Source: Phlebopus portentosus
Taxonomy: Eukaryota > Basidiomycota > Agaricomycetes > Boletales > Boletinellaceae
Direction: 5' to 3'
Assembly: GCA_037892935.1 (NCBI GenBank)
Contig: JAYXKI010000001.1
Location: 2,294,001 to 2,358,000 of the forward strand
Length of the DNA: 64,000 nt
Part shown: piece after piece, positions 11,031 through 21,058 of the stretch
How the letters are laid out: every line of letters starts with the position of its first letter
How positions within the stretch are numbered: the first letter of the stretch is position 1
Notes under the pieces: generated by a model
What the model was told of the DNA's origin: nothing
Databases searched by the model: none
Seen by the model: the letters and a program-made list of their open reading frames with translations, nothing else
Made by a program: the position numbers and the translations under genes

Positions 11031-11682
11031 GCTTGCATGTATTTTGATAATTTCTAATCAAATATAATTATAAATTGGTCTGAAAGTGGAAAACAAAATT
11101 TCTAACTGTTGAGGCAGCAGAGCCTGTTAACAAAGCAGAGAGTAAATGTATGCAGGCCTACACATAGAGATGTAGGTCATGTATGCATATCTATATGTAT
11201 GTACAACCTATTTCATCTAGACGGTCCGTGCTAAACCAGTGCTGGTTATACATTTGCAATTTAATACGGATCTCGTGTAGATGATGTATAAAGCTAGTGT
11301 AGTCATGGGTTACATGACCTACCCAAATACACACCTCCTAAGAGTAAGAGCAACAGATGCGTATGCATCCGAGTTTTTGAAGACTTTCCCACAATCACAT
11401 GATAGAGTTAAATAACACCTTAAATATAGTACAGTACTTTCTGGTTATGCTGACCTTCTGAGCTTGCTTTGTTTACATCAGGCAGCTTTAGAAAGTGCTA
11501 TAATGATATAAATTTAGGTTCAATTTTATCAAGATTTGTTTGTTATCATTAGGACTTGTGAACATGGGGAGCATCAATCTTGTCTTTTTTTTCGGTCTTA
11601 CCCTTTTGTTGCACGTGACGAAGTTGACTTTGCAACTCGCAACTCATACAAGTCACATCCCTCCTTCCCCATCCTCACCTCC
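11031..11682. other. Intergenic, no supported gene
   Basis: About 650 bp. A decayed copy of the palindrome GATGCGTACGCATC (one C-to-T change, GATGCGTATGCATC) lies near 11356-11369. No coding or RNA feature is supported. Confidence 0.4.
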
Positions 11683-11985
11683 TTACTGCCCTCGACCGGC
11701 GACATCACCTTGCACATGCTTGACTTGCCAGTAGGCTGGCAGTTTCAGGCTCACACCCTTCGTTGATGCTGACCACAGGTATGAGATTTCATTGATGCCT
11801 TGCTGTAGGGTGTTGGGAGATAACTTCTTGTCCTTATGGAGGACGGTGTAGTGAACTGCACGAGCGATACCTTGCATGCCTGCATGAGCCTGCAAAGGGA
11901 AATCGTAGTCGTAAATGCTCGTCATGCCCTGGTCTATGCTCGTTCCCACCATAGAGCACGAGGTCTTGTCAGTCGTCGTGATGTG
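11683..11985 (-). pseudogene. Argonaute pseudogene, C-terminal PIWI segment
   Basis: The minus strand encodes the end of a PIWI domain: a GTSIDQG strand, then YDYDFPLQAHAG, MQGIARAVHY and a KLPAYW near the C terminus. In Argonautes this is where the last catalytic His sits, and the H of the VHY triplet is present. Similarity ends near 11985, where an inverted SAC3/GANP fragment begins. Upstream Argonaute sequence resumes near 12655. The normal C-terminal tail after the PAY motif is not clearly preserved. Confidence 0.8.
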
Positions 11986-11989
11986 CAGG

Positions 11990-12650
11990 ATGCGTCTGAT
12001 GAACTTCAGTGACTTCACGGAGACTCGGGCATTTGCCAGAGATCGCTCTCGAGCTGTACGCAACGGTTTCACGATTCAGCAAGACAACGGACCAATAGCT
12101 ATCGAGTCTCACGAACGATGTACACGTTTTCATATCCTTTCACTCTATCTCATGTACGACGTACCTACGTTTGATCGAGCTTTGGAGATCCAGCAGCTTA
12201 TGAACTGTGAGTCCTCAACCTTGCCGTCAAGTTGTTGTCTGGATCTTTACGCCTGCAAAAGCTCTGCTGTCTCTAAAGGAGTTCTGTGACGATCAAAGAG
12301 GAAAGGCTGAATCACCTAACGAATTGGAGATGCGTGTATACCGTTGTCTCAGCCTCATCCATGACCAGCACGAACGAAATGACAGACCTCCACCACATAT
12401 CGCCGCCGACCTAGCCTTCCAGCTTATATCCCGTTTCCGCAGTGAAGTCCAGGCTGCCACAGTCCGATCACGAAGACTTCGAAGCTCAGAGTCAATGGGA
12501 CTGCCATGCAAACGTTTGCCGAACTAGCGACCACCACTGACGGTCGTCAACATCATCGACACTTGTTTGACGGGCAGCCTCGGGAATATGCAAGTTCCAG
12601 TGTTTTCGTACAGCAACTCAAGGAACTGTATAGGGGCATTTCGAACTTAG
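11990..12650 (+). pseudogene. SAC3/GANP-family gene fragment inserted inside the Argonaute pseudogene
   Basis: The plus strand encodes a recognisable piece of the SAC3/GANP domain: ARDRSRAVRNGFTIQ and ESHERCTRFHILSL (12030-12140), EIQQLMN just before a GTGAGT...AAAG intron (about 12208-12262), then LLSLKEFCDDQRG, NELEMRVYRCLSLIHDQ and FQLISRF to about 12440, followed by a weaker part to about 12600. SAC3 family proteins act in mRNA export and transcription-coupled complexes. Only a few hundred residues are present, with no start or end, and the fragment lies antisense between two Argonaute PIWI segments that should be adjacent. It is a captured gene fragment, not a working gene. Confidence 0.75.
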
Positions 12651-12654
12651 GATC

Positions 12655-13121
12655 GTCTGCGGCTGGGGTAGAACCGAGTCTGATGACCTTTGCTACAAGT
12701 GATGTAAGTCAACTTCGGTTTGTATTTCTTCAGTTCACCGAATGCTTCGTTCAGCTGCTTGATCTCGGTGGCCATTACCCGCGCGTGCTGGCCGTCTGAA
12801 ATACTGGCACGGAATATAAGGATCCGTTCGGGGAACGAGCCCATGCTTTGACACGTAAGTTTTCAACTGTCTATGAATAGCTGCATCAGGCGCCTGCATA
12901 ATAGCATAAAAACGAGAGCTCACCTCTTCTTTTACTCCCTGAAGGGAGACACTTGCATGGCACTGGGGTGAAGTTCACGTCGCACGACACCACGACCGCT
13001 GCGATACCAGGCGCGCCCTTGACCGCATTCCCACCCGGCTTAATCACATCGAACCCGACCACCATCGTGTTTGCCAGCCGTTTCAGAGAAGCAGGCTCCA
13101 GCCGATGGTTGACCCCACCGA
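12655..13121 (-). pseudogene. Argonaute pseudogene, middle segment (start and core of PIWI)
   Basis: Reading minus from 13121, the sequence continues Argonaute directly from the other side of retrotransposon E1: GGVNHRLEP, then MVVGFDVIKPG, which carries the first catalytic Asp of the PIWI triad, and DVNFTPVP. A GTGAGC...TATGCAG intron-like stretch follows near 12880-12925. Then comes PERILIFRASISDGQ and YITCSKGHQTRFYP. In active Argonautes the second catalytic Asp sits in R-D-G-V-S-E-G-Q; here the aligned residue is Ala (codon at 12806-12808). Even without the insertions the protein would lack a slicer residue. Confidence 0.82.
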
Positions 13122-14748
13122 TGAAACTCCTGTGGACGTTCTGATGCCGGACAGGGAGTGTATAGTTCGAGGGGCTGCCCTAGAATACCTTCAAACGGTC
13201 AGCAGAGAATTACACCCGAGCTAAGGGCACGAAGGAATGGAGGGAAATAGGGATAGGCAATGGAAGGGCTTGGTGAGAACCGGGGATATGAGGGAAGCGC
13301 TCGAGGAGGAATTCCGAGGGTAGGCTTCTCCCGAGATCGACGGTGGCGGTGCAAAGGCAAAATCGACTCTCCGGCTCAGCTGCGAGCTCTGGACTAAAGC
13401 CGACTAACCCAAGGCACAAGAACTAAACTAACTAGGCTATGCTAGTCGAACCACCAACCCGAACGTGACTAATCGACTGTGCTAACACACTGGTAAGCGA
13501 CTGCAGCCGATCTCACTCGTAGTCTAAAGTGTCGGAACGCGGCGTAACGATTCGAAACGCGATTCGATGGACGAAGGACAATTGCTGAGTGTGTCGAAAT
13601 GTGATGCGAGGGATGGAGATGCAAAACGATGACGGAAGGGGACTGAGAGAATCGAAGGATATGTGTGGGACGATGGAACCGACCGTTTCCGATCGAAACG
13701 ATGCGGAATAGCACCGGGCTGGTTTTGAGGAAACGGAGAGTGGAATGTCAAGAGGAAAGGGGTGATATGGTGTCCTTTCCCGACGACAATGGAGAGGAGA
13801 AGGTGTTGCGAGACCAAATGCGAGCGGTACACAGAGTAACTGGGTTACGAGCGAAACCGGGCGAAACGGATCGAAACACGTGAGGGGGTCTTGTTTCGGG
13901 TGAGAGAAGATAGAGAAGCCTTTATACGATGACGGCGAACTATACGAACGCGCGAACGGCTCTACTGCGAAGAGAGATCACCGATCGACTGTACAGAACA
14001 CGAAATGTCGTATATTAGACTATAGAGACGAGAGAGTCCACTACGAACAAGTAGACTAGAGGTCGAGAGGCTTTGAGACGATGTGAGAACTGCAAGCTAA
14101 GCTCCCACTCAGCTCCCACTAAGCTCTCCTCTACTACGAGAGTCGTGCTATATTTATACTAAACGTCCAAGACTGAGCCTCCCAGCGGTCAGAGAACCTA
14201 CGTCATAAGGAAAAGGGAACGCATATCGCTATCTACAAAGGAGGGGAGCGCATAGGAATGGTTTAAGGGACACATAGGTCAAAAGAAACAATACTAAGCA
14301 TGTCTGGAACGAGAGCATAATGGATTAAAGGGGACGCATATAGAAAGGTCAGAAAATGTGCGGAACCTTCGGAACCGGGTCTCTTTGAGCGGAACGAAGC
14401 GGAACTCGGGGAAACGACTCGGAAGGGCTCTGGCTAGCCTGACAAAGTAAGTCTGCGATGTTTAACAAAGGAGAGGGACTGAGGACGAGGTTGCAGGGTC
14501 AAATCTCTTTGTCTGGAATGCGGATCCGAGGTCCGGAGACTTGTGATCGACGCGTGCAAACTCGATGCCGTGATTCTCCCGTCTTGATGGCCGATCAAAG
14601 AACGGTGCACGTGCCATCTGGACTATGGCGTTCTTGCTAAGTTCACTCGTTCGAGCGAAACCAGTCGAAACCGAGCGAAACCAGTCGGAACACCACGGAA
14701 CTGGTCGTAACGACTCCGTACGTTCCCAAGCTTCAGACTTACTCTTCA
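13122..14748 (-). repeat. E1 3' LTR
   Basis: 1627 bp, equal in length to the other LTR. It begins TGAAACTCC and ends ACTCTTCA on plus. It is the 3' LTR for gag-pol but lies immediately upstream of the plus-strand accessory gene (ATG 128 bp beyond its end), so it may supply that gene's promoter in antisense. GCGAAACC/CGGAAC motifs are frequent, including a doubled GAGCGAAACCAGTCG near 14652-14690. Confidence 0.93.
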
Positions 14749-14876
14749 TCTCCCGGGTTCATGAAATAGTGACCGTCCGCGGTCACTCCCATCTCAATCC
14801 GACGCGTGGGAGTTTCGAAGCATAACGCGTCGCGTCCAAATTTTCTTCCGCTGTCATCTCTTCTTCATTCTCCAAC

Positions 14877-17168
14877 ATGTTCACTTCCGAAGAAATCGTC
14901 GCGCTCTTGGGACCCATCAACTCCGATGACGACTGGAAGGCAGCGGTCGCGAAATTCGAGGCAGACGTCGCCTTGGCCAGGTCGGCAATGGATGAACTAG
15001 ACCATGGCGTCACGACGGTAATTCTGCCGGATAAGACAAAACCGGTCGAATGGATCGCGCCTACAGGTTCAATGACGGTTCGGTGGTTGACGAATCCGGT
15101 GATGGAATCTTTGATGGATGGGTGGAAGGCAACCACGGTGCGTAAACCGCGCACTCTAATCAAGAATTTTTGTTAATGAAATTCGACAGGCACGGAAGGA
15201 AGCGTTGGAGCAAGTCCGTCCCAAAGGAACGAAAGAAGTCTGGTCGGAGACGGCGTACTCCAACTACTGCGACACGGACGCTCTCCTACGGACGCTGTAC
15301 TACGATCGACGGGAATTTTACGCCAGGATGGAGACCAAACGACGAGCTTTCTTCCGCAGACGCAGGGTTCCATTCCATCCTGCCTCGTTCGATTCAATTC
15401 GTGGGTTCTTCTTGGGCGAATCGTTCCCTCCAATGTTCCCGAAACCGCGCCCTGACATCGAAAAGGCTCTTGAGAATGTGAGAATGGAGAGCTCCAAGTT
15501 CCAACAAACGGCGAGGTTCACCGGCAACACGGACTACACGCGAGACGAAGCTGTCCGGAGTCACGTAGGTACTTCTTCTTGTCTATCATCTCCATCTAAT
15601 CCTTCCTACAGCAAGCGTTCGAATATTGGGAGGATATCGAGCAACGACACCTTCGTGCAGGGCACATCCTTCGCATCGACAGGGTGAAATTGAGAACGGT
15701 CCGGCTCCTCTGGGAATACTACGGCTATTCCATCCTTCGTCGTCGGCTCTATCAACTCGTTCGTGCTCAGGAATCCGAAACGCAACAACAACAGCAGCAA
15801 CAACAACGATCCCAACAAGTGCTGTCTGAACCTTTCTCTCAACCGCAACAACAACAGCAGCAACAACCAATGCTGCCTGAACCATTTCCTCCGCAACAAC
15901 AACAGCAGCAGCAACATCAAATGCTGCCTCAGGACGTCGATAGTCCAATGGAGGTTGATTCCGCTCCTCTCCAGGTCGAAACTGGCGAAACGATTGAGGA
16001 CGGAGAGGTCGCGGAACCGGTCGAAACGCTCGAAACCGGAGCGGAACGTTTGGAAGGGGCAAGCCATTCTACACCCTTAACCTCACTCGAACCCACAATG
16101 CTCGAGATTGAGCTTCGCGAGAGTGAAAGACGTGAAGAAGAGGAACGCGCTGCTCAACGCGCCGAAATCTCCCGGATGGCTGCCGAAATCGAGGCCAACA
16201 TGCGACGACGACTGGATGCAGGGACTCGCCGCGTTCGTGGTGTTCGGCAAGTGGTGGACTCGGACGAGGAGACTCCTGCGATTCAGGAAAGTCCTGAGAG
16301 TCCTCCTCCTGGTCATCGGGGAGAAGACTCCGTTATCATGAGTCCAGGCGACGGCGGAATGGATATCGGTGATGTGGGAATGGAGGCGAATGAGCCGTTT
16401 GAGGCGGACGCAAGCCTTGAAGAGATTCAGGCTCTCAATACCGCGAGCAACAACAACAGCAACAACAACAACAACAATAGCGGTACTGCTGCTGTTCCGC
16501 GCGAAACTGTCGAAACGCAAGCGAGACGCGTTTCTCCGGCACGACGAGCGTCTTCTCAACCTGAGGCTGGTCCTTCTAGGATTCCGGCTAATGGTGGTGG
16601 TTCTGGAGGTGACGACAACGATAATGACGACGACGACGACGACGACGACGACGATGGTGACGAACGATTGGGCGATGGGCGCGTTCGTCATCGGGTTCCG
16701 TGCGACCAGTGCCAGAAGCGTGGCCGTGATTGCGTGGGTCTTCCGCAGAGGACCTGCGCTCCGTGCTTGAAGCAGGCGAAGGGCTGTAGTCTAGCCACGA
16801 AGGGCAGGGCTGTAGCCGCAAAGCGTAAGGCAGCTCGGGAGGCGCGCGATCGGGAAGCAAAACGCCGGAAAGTCACGGCTCTGGCGGCCAGATCGGTGGG
16901 TGGTCGCGTCGAGCATGAAGCTCTGCAGCGGGAGGTCGGGGAATCCGAGCTGCAGTTCGTGCTGGCGCGGATGGATCACCGGGACAAGGTCCTGTCCCGG
17001 ATGCTGAACGAATTCAGCGTCCTCGTAGCGCAGGCGCACGCGGATCGTCGTCTGCTGCTCGAGTTGGCTGGGGTGAAGACGGGGGAAGGTGAAGACGAGG
17101 AAGAGGAAGATAGAGGGGAAGTGGAGAGGGTTCGTCAGTCGAAGGGGAAAGGTAGGGCTCGGGAATAG
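14877..17168 (+). CDS. E1 antisense accessory gene: acidic Q/N-rich protein with Zn2Cys6-like cluster
   Basis: Three exons, 14877-15137, 15190-15564 and 15612-17168, all in phase 0, give 730 residues. The introns are GTGCGT...GACAG (52 nt) and GTAGGT...TACAG (47 nt). The N-terminal ~210 residues are unrecognised. Exon 3 has poly-Q tracts near the start, an E/R-rich helical stretch, a poly-N tract, an acidic D-run, then cysteines at residues 576, 579, 586, 594, 597 and 604 with spacing C-x2-C-x6-C-x7-C-x2-C-x6-C, followed by K/R-rich sequence and a KGKGRARE end. That spacing fits the fungal binuclear zinc cluster that binds DNA, though here it is C-terminal. The gene is convergent with pol, whose stop is ~450 bp away. 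The diverged copy at 5485-7770 keeps the same exon plan. A regulatory or nucleic-acid-binding role is inference. Confidence 0.82.
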
Positions 17169-17614
17169 AGTATAATCGTCGTGTATGCTCTATGTCCTGG
17201 TCGGACTTTTGTAAAATAGAAAAAGAAAAGGACAAAAGAAAAAGAAAAATAACTTGTACTGTACATAGTTGTTTTTATAGTTAATTTATACGATTTTGTT
17301 TCGGTTTTTGTGAATTTTCGTGTGATCGAGCGAGACTGAGTGATGACTAGAAGAATAGATCAAAGAATTCAAGGAATAGGATGAAAGGAAACTGATACGA
17401 AGTGGATTGAGGCGTTTCGCCGTCGTTCCGCTGTTTTGAACGGCGAAACCGTGCGGAACTGCGTATTAGGTAAAAGTACACGCGTTAGATCCTATAGTGG
17501 ATCACGCTAGCAGAGACGAAACTATAGAAGGAGAATTGGAAGATTAGAATTGATCAGAGGAGAGAGAGAGAATCGGAAATGAGTAAGGAGCTTATATGAA
17601 GGGAAATGAATGAT
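17169..17614. other. E1 interval between the convergent accessory gene and pol
   Basis: About 450 bp with an A-rich run (17217-17247) after the accessory gene stop, probably its 3' end region. There is no further ORF. Similarity to fragment A ends at 17527. Confidence 0.5.
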
Positions 17615-20600
17615 TTAATCGGAATTTTGGGACTCATCGTCAGGGAATTTCTCTGGCGAATCTTCTATTTCGGGTATGTCATCATCTTTGTCCGATCCAA
17701 TGAGCTTGGTCACCGGAACAGTCAAATGCGAACGCGGGAAGTACGGAACCAGGCGAAACGCTGCTATTCGGAGTTTCGAAACCGCTCCATCGAGTTCGGC
17801 GACGATATACGAACCGCCTTGGGTGCGTCGAACTACCACGTAGGGGCCTAAATAGCGGGGTTTCGTTTTACGATTGAGTTCCATCTTGATACGCGTGTTT
17901 CGCAAGAGTACGAGACTTCCTGGCTGAAAGTCGTAGTCCTTGATTCTATGCTTCTCCACCTCGGCGAACTGCTTCGCGTATGCATGCCTTGCATTCATGA
18001 CGAGTTTCGCAACGCGATCCAACTCTTCTGGACGTTTCTGGAGTTGTTTCGCACGTATTACGATGAGTTCCGACGTCGTAATTGGCGAATCGAGCGGCGG
18101 TGCTAGGTATGTTGCTTCTGCGAGGTCGAAAGGCAAAACTGCTTCGACTCCATGGGCCATGTAATACGGGGACATTCCTGTTGCTCTGTTGATCGTGATT
18201 CTTTCTGCCCAAAATACCGAGTCAGCGTGATCACTCCAACGCTTGTCATTACCGTCTGCAGCTTTAATCAAGGCTTCCTGTACGTCGAAATGTCTGCGTT
18301 CGACTAAACCATTTGCGCGTGAGTTGTATGACGAAATCCGAATGTGGTTGATGTGATACCGCGTCTTCAAGTAATCTAGCGCGGCGACGAATGGTGTGCC
18401 GTTATCTGTAACGATTTCGGGGCATGCTCCATATCGACACAAAAGGTTCTGAAAGATAAACTGGCCTACGGTCTTACCAGTTTCTTCTCGAAGAAGTCTA
18501 AATTCGGGATACGCGGTTAACGAACAACGCGCATGCACGATATACCGGAATCCACTCGATTTCGGCATAACCTTCGAGTCAATATGGATGCGTTGAAACA
18601 GAGGGGCTACCTCCGGTACGTTCGGTGGGATAAGAATATTCTTCGTCTGGCGTATCTGGCACTCATGACAGGTGCGCACGAAATACTTCACGTCCTGTCC
18701 TAAGGACGGCCACCAAAATCTCTCCAGCAGTCGCATTCGAGTGCAGAAAATTCCTTTGTGTCCTAGATCGTCGTGAGCTTGCTTGACTAGGTCCCACCTG
18801 CGTTTCGCTTCTATTACGACTTGGTGCCGGCCGTTCCGCGCCTTTCTCCACAGACGGCCTCCCTTCACGAAGAAGTCAGCTGCGTACCTGATTAGCTTCG
18901 CATAGCCACTATCGCTAAGATTGTCTGGGCGTGTGAGATGCGTGATTAGCTTCGTGACGTCATCTAAGCGGCTATCCTTCCTTCTCGCGGATTCCGTAGA
19001 AGGAAATAGGTTCTCTGTCGCTGTTTCGCTAGGTGTTCCGCCCTGTTGCGCTACTTGGTATGTCGAAACCGGCTCTTCTATCGCAAAACCGTACGTTTCG
19101 TCTACCCATTCTTCGTACGTTTCATCCGGAGGGGGGTCTTCTTCAGCTGCTCTTCGTCTGGATAATCCATCGGTACACCGGAAATCGGCTGCTGGGATGT
19201 GTCTGAGCTTGAAACTGAAGAGAAGGATACCTGCGATCCATCTGTTAATGGTCGCATTGGGCTGTAGATCGGGATTGTTGATCATCCCCTTGATGTATGC
19301 TGCATCCATTTCGACTACTAGATTCCGGACTCCGATGAGATACAGTCGCATCGCGTGCAGTGCCCGAAATAGGCCGTATAACTCGATTTTCGGCTGTGAA
19401 TACGATGCCTGGGTCTGATTCCAGTTAATAGAACCGAAACGATTGATCCTACGCCTTCCATCCGAGTGCTCTTGTCCTAAATACCAACCAACTCCAATAA
19501 TAGACGAGTCTACCGCCAGTATTACTTCGTTGTCTGACGCGTAGTCGATTGCGCACAGCGCCGGGCAAATAATAACGGCTTGCTTTAGTTCGTCCATTGC
19601 GTTCTGTTCTTCGTCTGTCCACGCGAAAATCTGGTTCTTCCTTGTCATGCGGTACAACGGGCGAGCGAGTTTCGAATAATCCTTGACGAAAATCCGAAGG
19701 ACTCCTACCGTTCCCAGAAATCCTCGGACTTCCGTCAGCGTTCTACATGGCGGCCAATCTCGTATCTTCTGTACTTTCGAATCGTCTGGCTCGCGTCCTT
19801 GGTACGTCAACTTGTGTCCAACAAATACGGCTGACTCCACACACGGAACCAGCTTTTTTCCTGAAAACGTTCCTCCTACGGCCTTCATTCGCTGCAAAAT
19901 TCTGTTCACATCGCATATATGCTCATACACGAAACGACGAATCTCTGAGTTTCCCGGTATGGTCTCGTACGAACCGTCTGGTAACTCGTATCGCGATTTC
20001 GGACCTAAACCGGGCGCATCGTCTGCGAAAGGGTTCGTAACGTGCGGAATCTCGTCCTGAAGGATAAAGGCCACGTCGTTATGCATAATCTGCAAGGAAT
20101 TGGTGTATCCCATTGGTAGAACCGTCATTCGAAATGTTCCCAAGGGTGTCTGGAACGTAGTAAGATCTCGTGAGTGTTCGTCAAGCTTTCTTTGGTCGAA
20201 GGCAACGAATAAATCCAACTCCGTGTAACAAGCTCGTCCTCCACTACTCTCCGCGATCGTTTCGACGTTCGGTGGTACTGCCGAGTCCTTAACCGTAACC
20301 GCATTAAGATCCTGCAAGTCGATGATGGATCGTAACGATTCTTTGTCTTTCTTTACCAAGCAAAACCATCTGGATCGATACGACGAATTCGACGGTTCAA
20401 TAACCCCGTTGCGAATCTTCTCTCGAATAAGTTCGAGGGCCTTGTCATGAATTCCCGGGGGAATCGGAATGCTCTTGTGCTGCCACGGTATATGCGGTAT
20501 CGTGGGAATGCGTATCGGGTCGAAATACGTCGGATCGAGTGTTCCGCGTTCGGATTCGGTCCATGCTAATGCTTCTTCCTGCAACATAATTAGATTCTTC

Positions 20601-21058
20601 ACTAACAACCTCTCCGCCGGCCACAGAAAGGTATTCTCGTCGATCTTCAGCGCTTCCATCCTTTCGGCGGTTACACGACCCGTGGGTTCGAACGGCTTCG
20701 GTACAACTGGCATCTCGGGCATCCCTCTCAACGGATCCGGATGCTGCCTTCGAACGATCCTGTACTCTTCTGGAAGGACTCCCGGGATCGGCCTGACTTT
20801 CTGCGCTACTCGTTTGTAAGCCATTACTGCCGCGTCTTCTTCTTCTGGGGTTTCTAAAACACATGAACGATATGACCGTTCTTCTTTGTCAGTAGTATAG
20901 CAATTTTTGTTTAATAAATAAGGCAATCGTTGGTTGAAAAGAGATGGGATCATGTGTGAGATAAATTCGAAATCATAAGAAAATACCTGAACCGGCAATT
21001 GGTTACTACCATTCTCGTCTCGCCGATTTCTCTCAATCAGTTCCTCGACGCTTGCGGA
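17615..21058 (-). CDS. E1 Pol polyprotein (RT, RNase H, integrase), reached by -1 frameshift
   Basis: The frame is open from the slippery site at 21058 to the stop at 17615, about 1150 codons; there is no ATG at its start. The RT shows LDLFVAFDQ and LPMGYTNS, and a box reading FADD (near 20020) where the family usually has Y-x-D-D; it is followed by an extra ~30-residue segment before the thumb. RNase H has AVDSS, KIELYG and VEMDA. Integrase has an HHCC motif (H-x4-H, CHEC) and D, D, E in IHIDS, VTDNGTPF and LVERRH. No chromodomain is present, unlike the other two Pols here. It makes cDNA and inserts it. A GTATTT...TTTAG pair (about 20993 to 20856) could be an intron near the start, but the frame is open through it. 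Confidence 0.92.
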   Translation of the reverse strand, partial: SASVEELIERNRRDENGSNQLPVQVFSYDFEFISHMIPSLFNQRLPYLLNKNCYTTDKEERSYRSCVLETPEEEDAAVMAYKRVAQKVRPIPGVLPEEYRIVRRQHPDPLRGMPEMPVVPKPFEPTGRVTAERMEALKIDENTFLWPAERLLVKNLIMLQEEALAWTESERGTLDPTYFDPIRIPTIPHIPWQHKSIPIPPGIHDKALELIREKIRNGVIEPSNSSYRSRWFCLVKKDKESLRSIIDLQDLNAVTVKDSAVPPNVETIAESSGGRACYTELDLFVAFDQRKLDEHSRDLTTFQTPLGTFRMTVLPMGYTNSLQIMHNDVAFILQDEIPHVTNPFADDAPGLGPKSRYELPDGSYETIPGNSEIRRFVYEHICDVNRILQRMKAVGGTFSGKKLVPCVESAVFVGHKLTYQGREPDDSKVQKIRDWPPCRTLTEVRGFLGTVGVLRIFVKDYSKLARPLYRMTRKNQIFAWTDEEQNAMDELKQAVIICPALCAIDYASDNEVILAVDSSIIGVGWYLGQEHSDGRRRINRFGSINWNQTQASYSQPKIELYGLFRALHAMRLYLIGVRNLVVEMDAAYIKGMINNPDLQPNATINRWIAGILLFSFKLRHIPAADFRCTDGLSRRRAAEEDPPPDETYEEWVDETYGFAIEEPVSTYQVAQQGGTPSETATENLFPSTESARRKDSRLDDVTKLITHLTRPDNLSDSGYAKLIRYAADFFVKGGRLWRKARNGRHQVVIEAKRRWDLVKQAHDDLGHKGIFCTRMRLLERFWWPSLGQDVKYFVRTCHECQIRQTKNILIPPNVPEVAPLFQRIHIDSKVMPKSSGFRYIVHARCSLTAYPEFRLLREETGKTVGQFIFQNLLCRYGACPEIVTDNGTPFVAALDYLKTRYHINHIRISSYNSRANGLVERRHFDVQEALIKAADGNDKRWSDHADSVFWAERITINRATGMSPYYMAHGVEAVLPFDLAEATYLAPPLDSPITTSELIVIRAKQLQKRPEELDRVAKLVMNARHAYAKQFAEVEKHRIKDYDFQPGSLVLLRNTRIKMELNRKTKPRYLGPYVVVRRTQGGSYIVAELDGAVSKLRIAAFRLVPYFPRSHLTVPVTKLIGSDKDDDIPEIEDSPEKFPDDESQNSD

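Noticed and set aside
13469..13883. ORFs of 70-100 codons inside E1 LTRs, repeated in every copy
   Set aside because: They recur only because the LTR recurs; no motifs, and they are disrupted in the older copies.
20856..20995. Intron at the start of E1 pol
   Set aside because: GT and AG are present and an intron is possible, but the frame is open through the segment and the -1 heptamer already explains Pol expression, so I did not call it.
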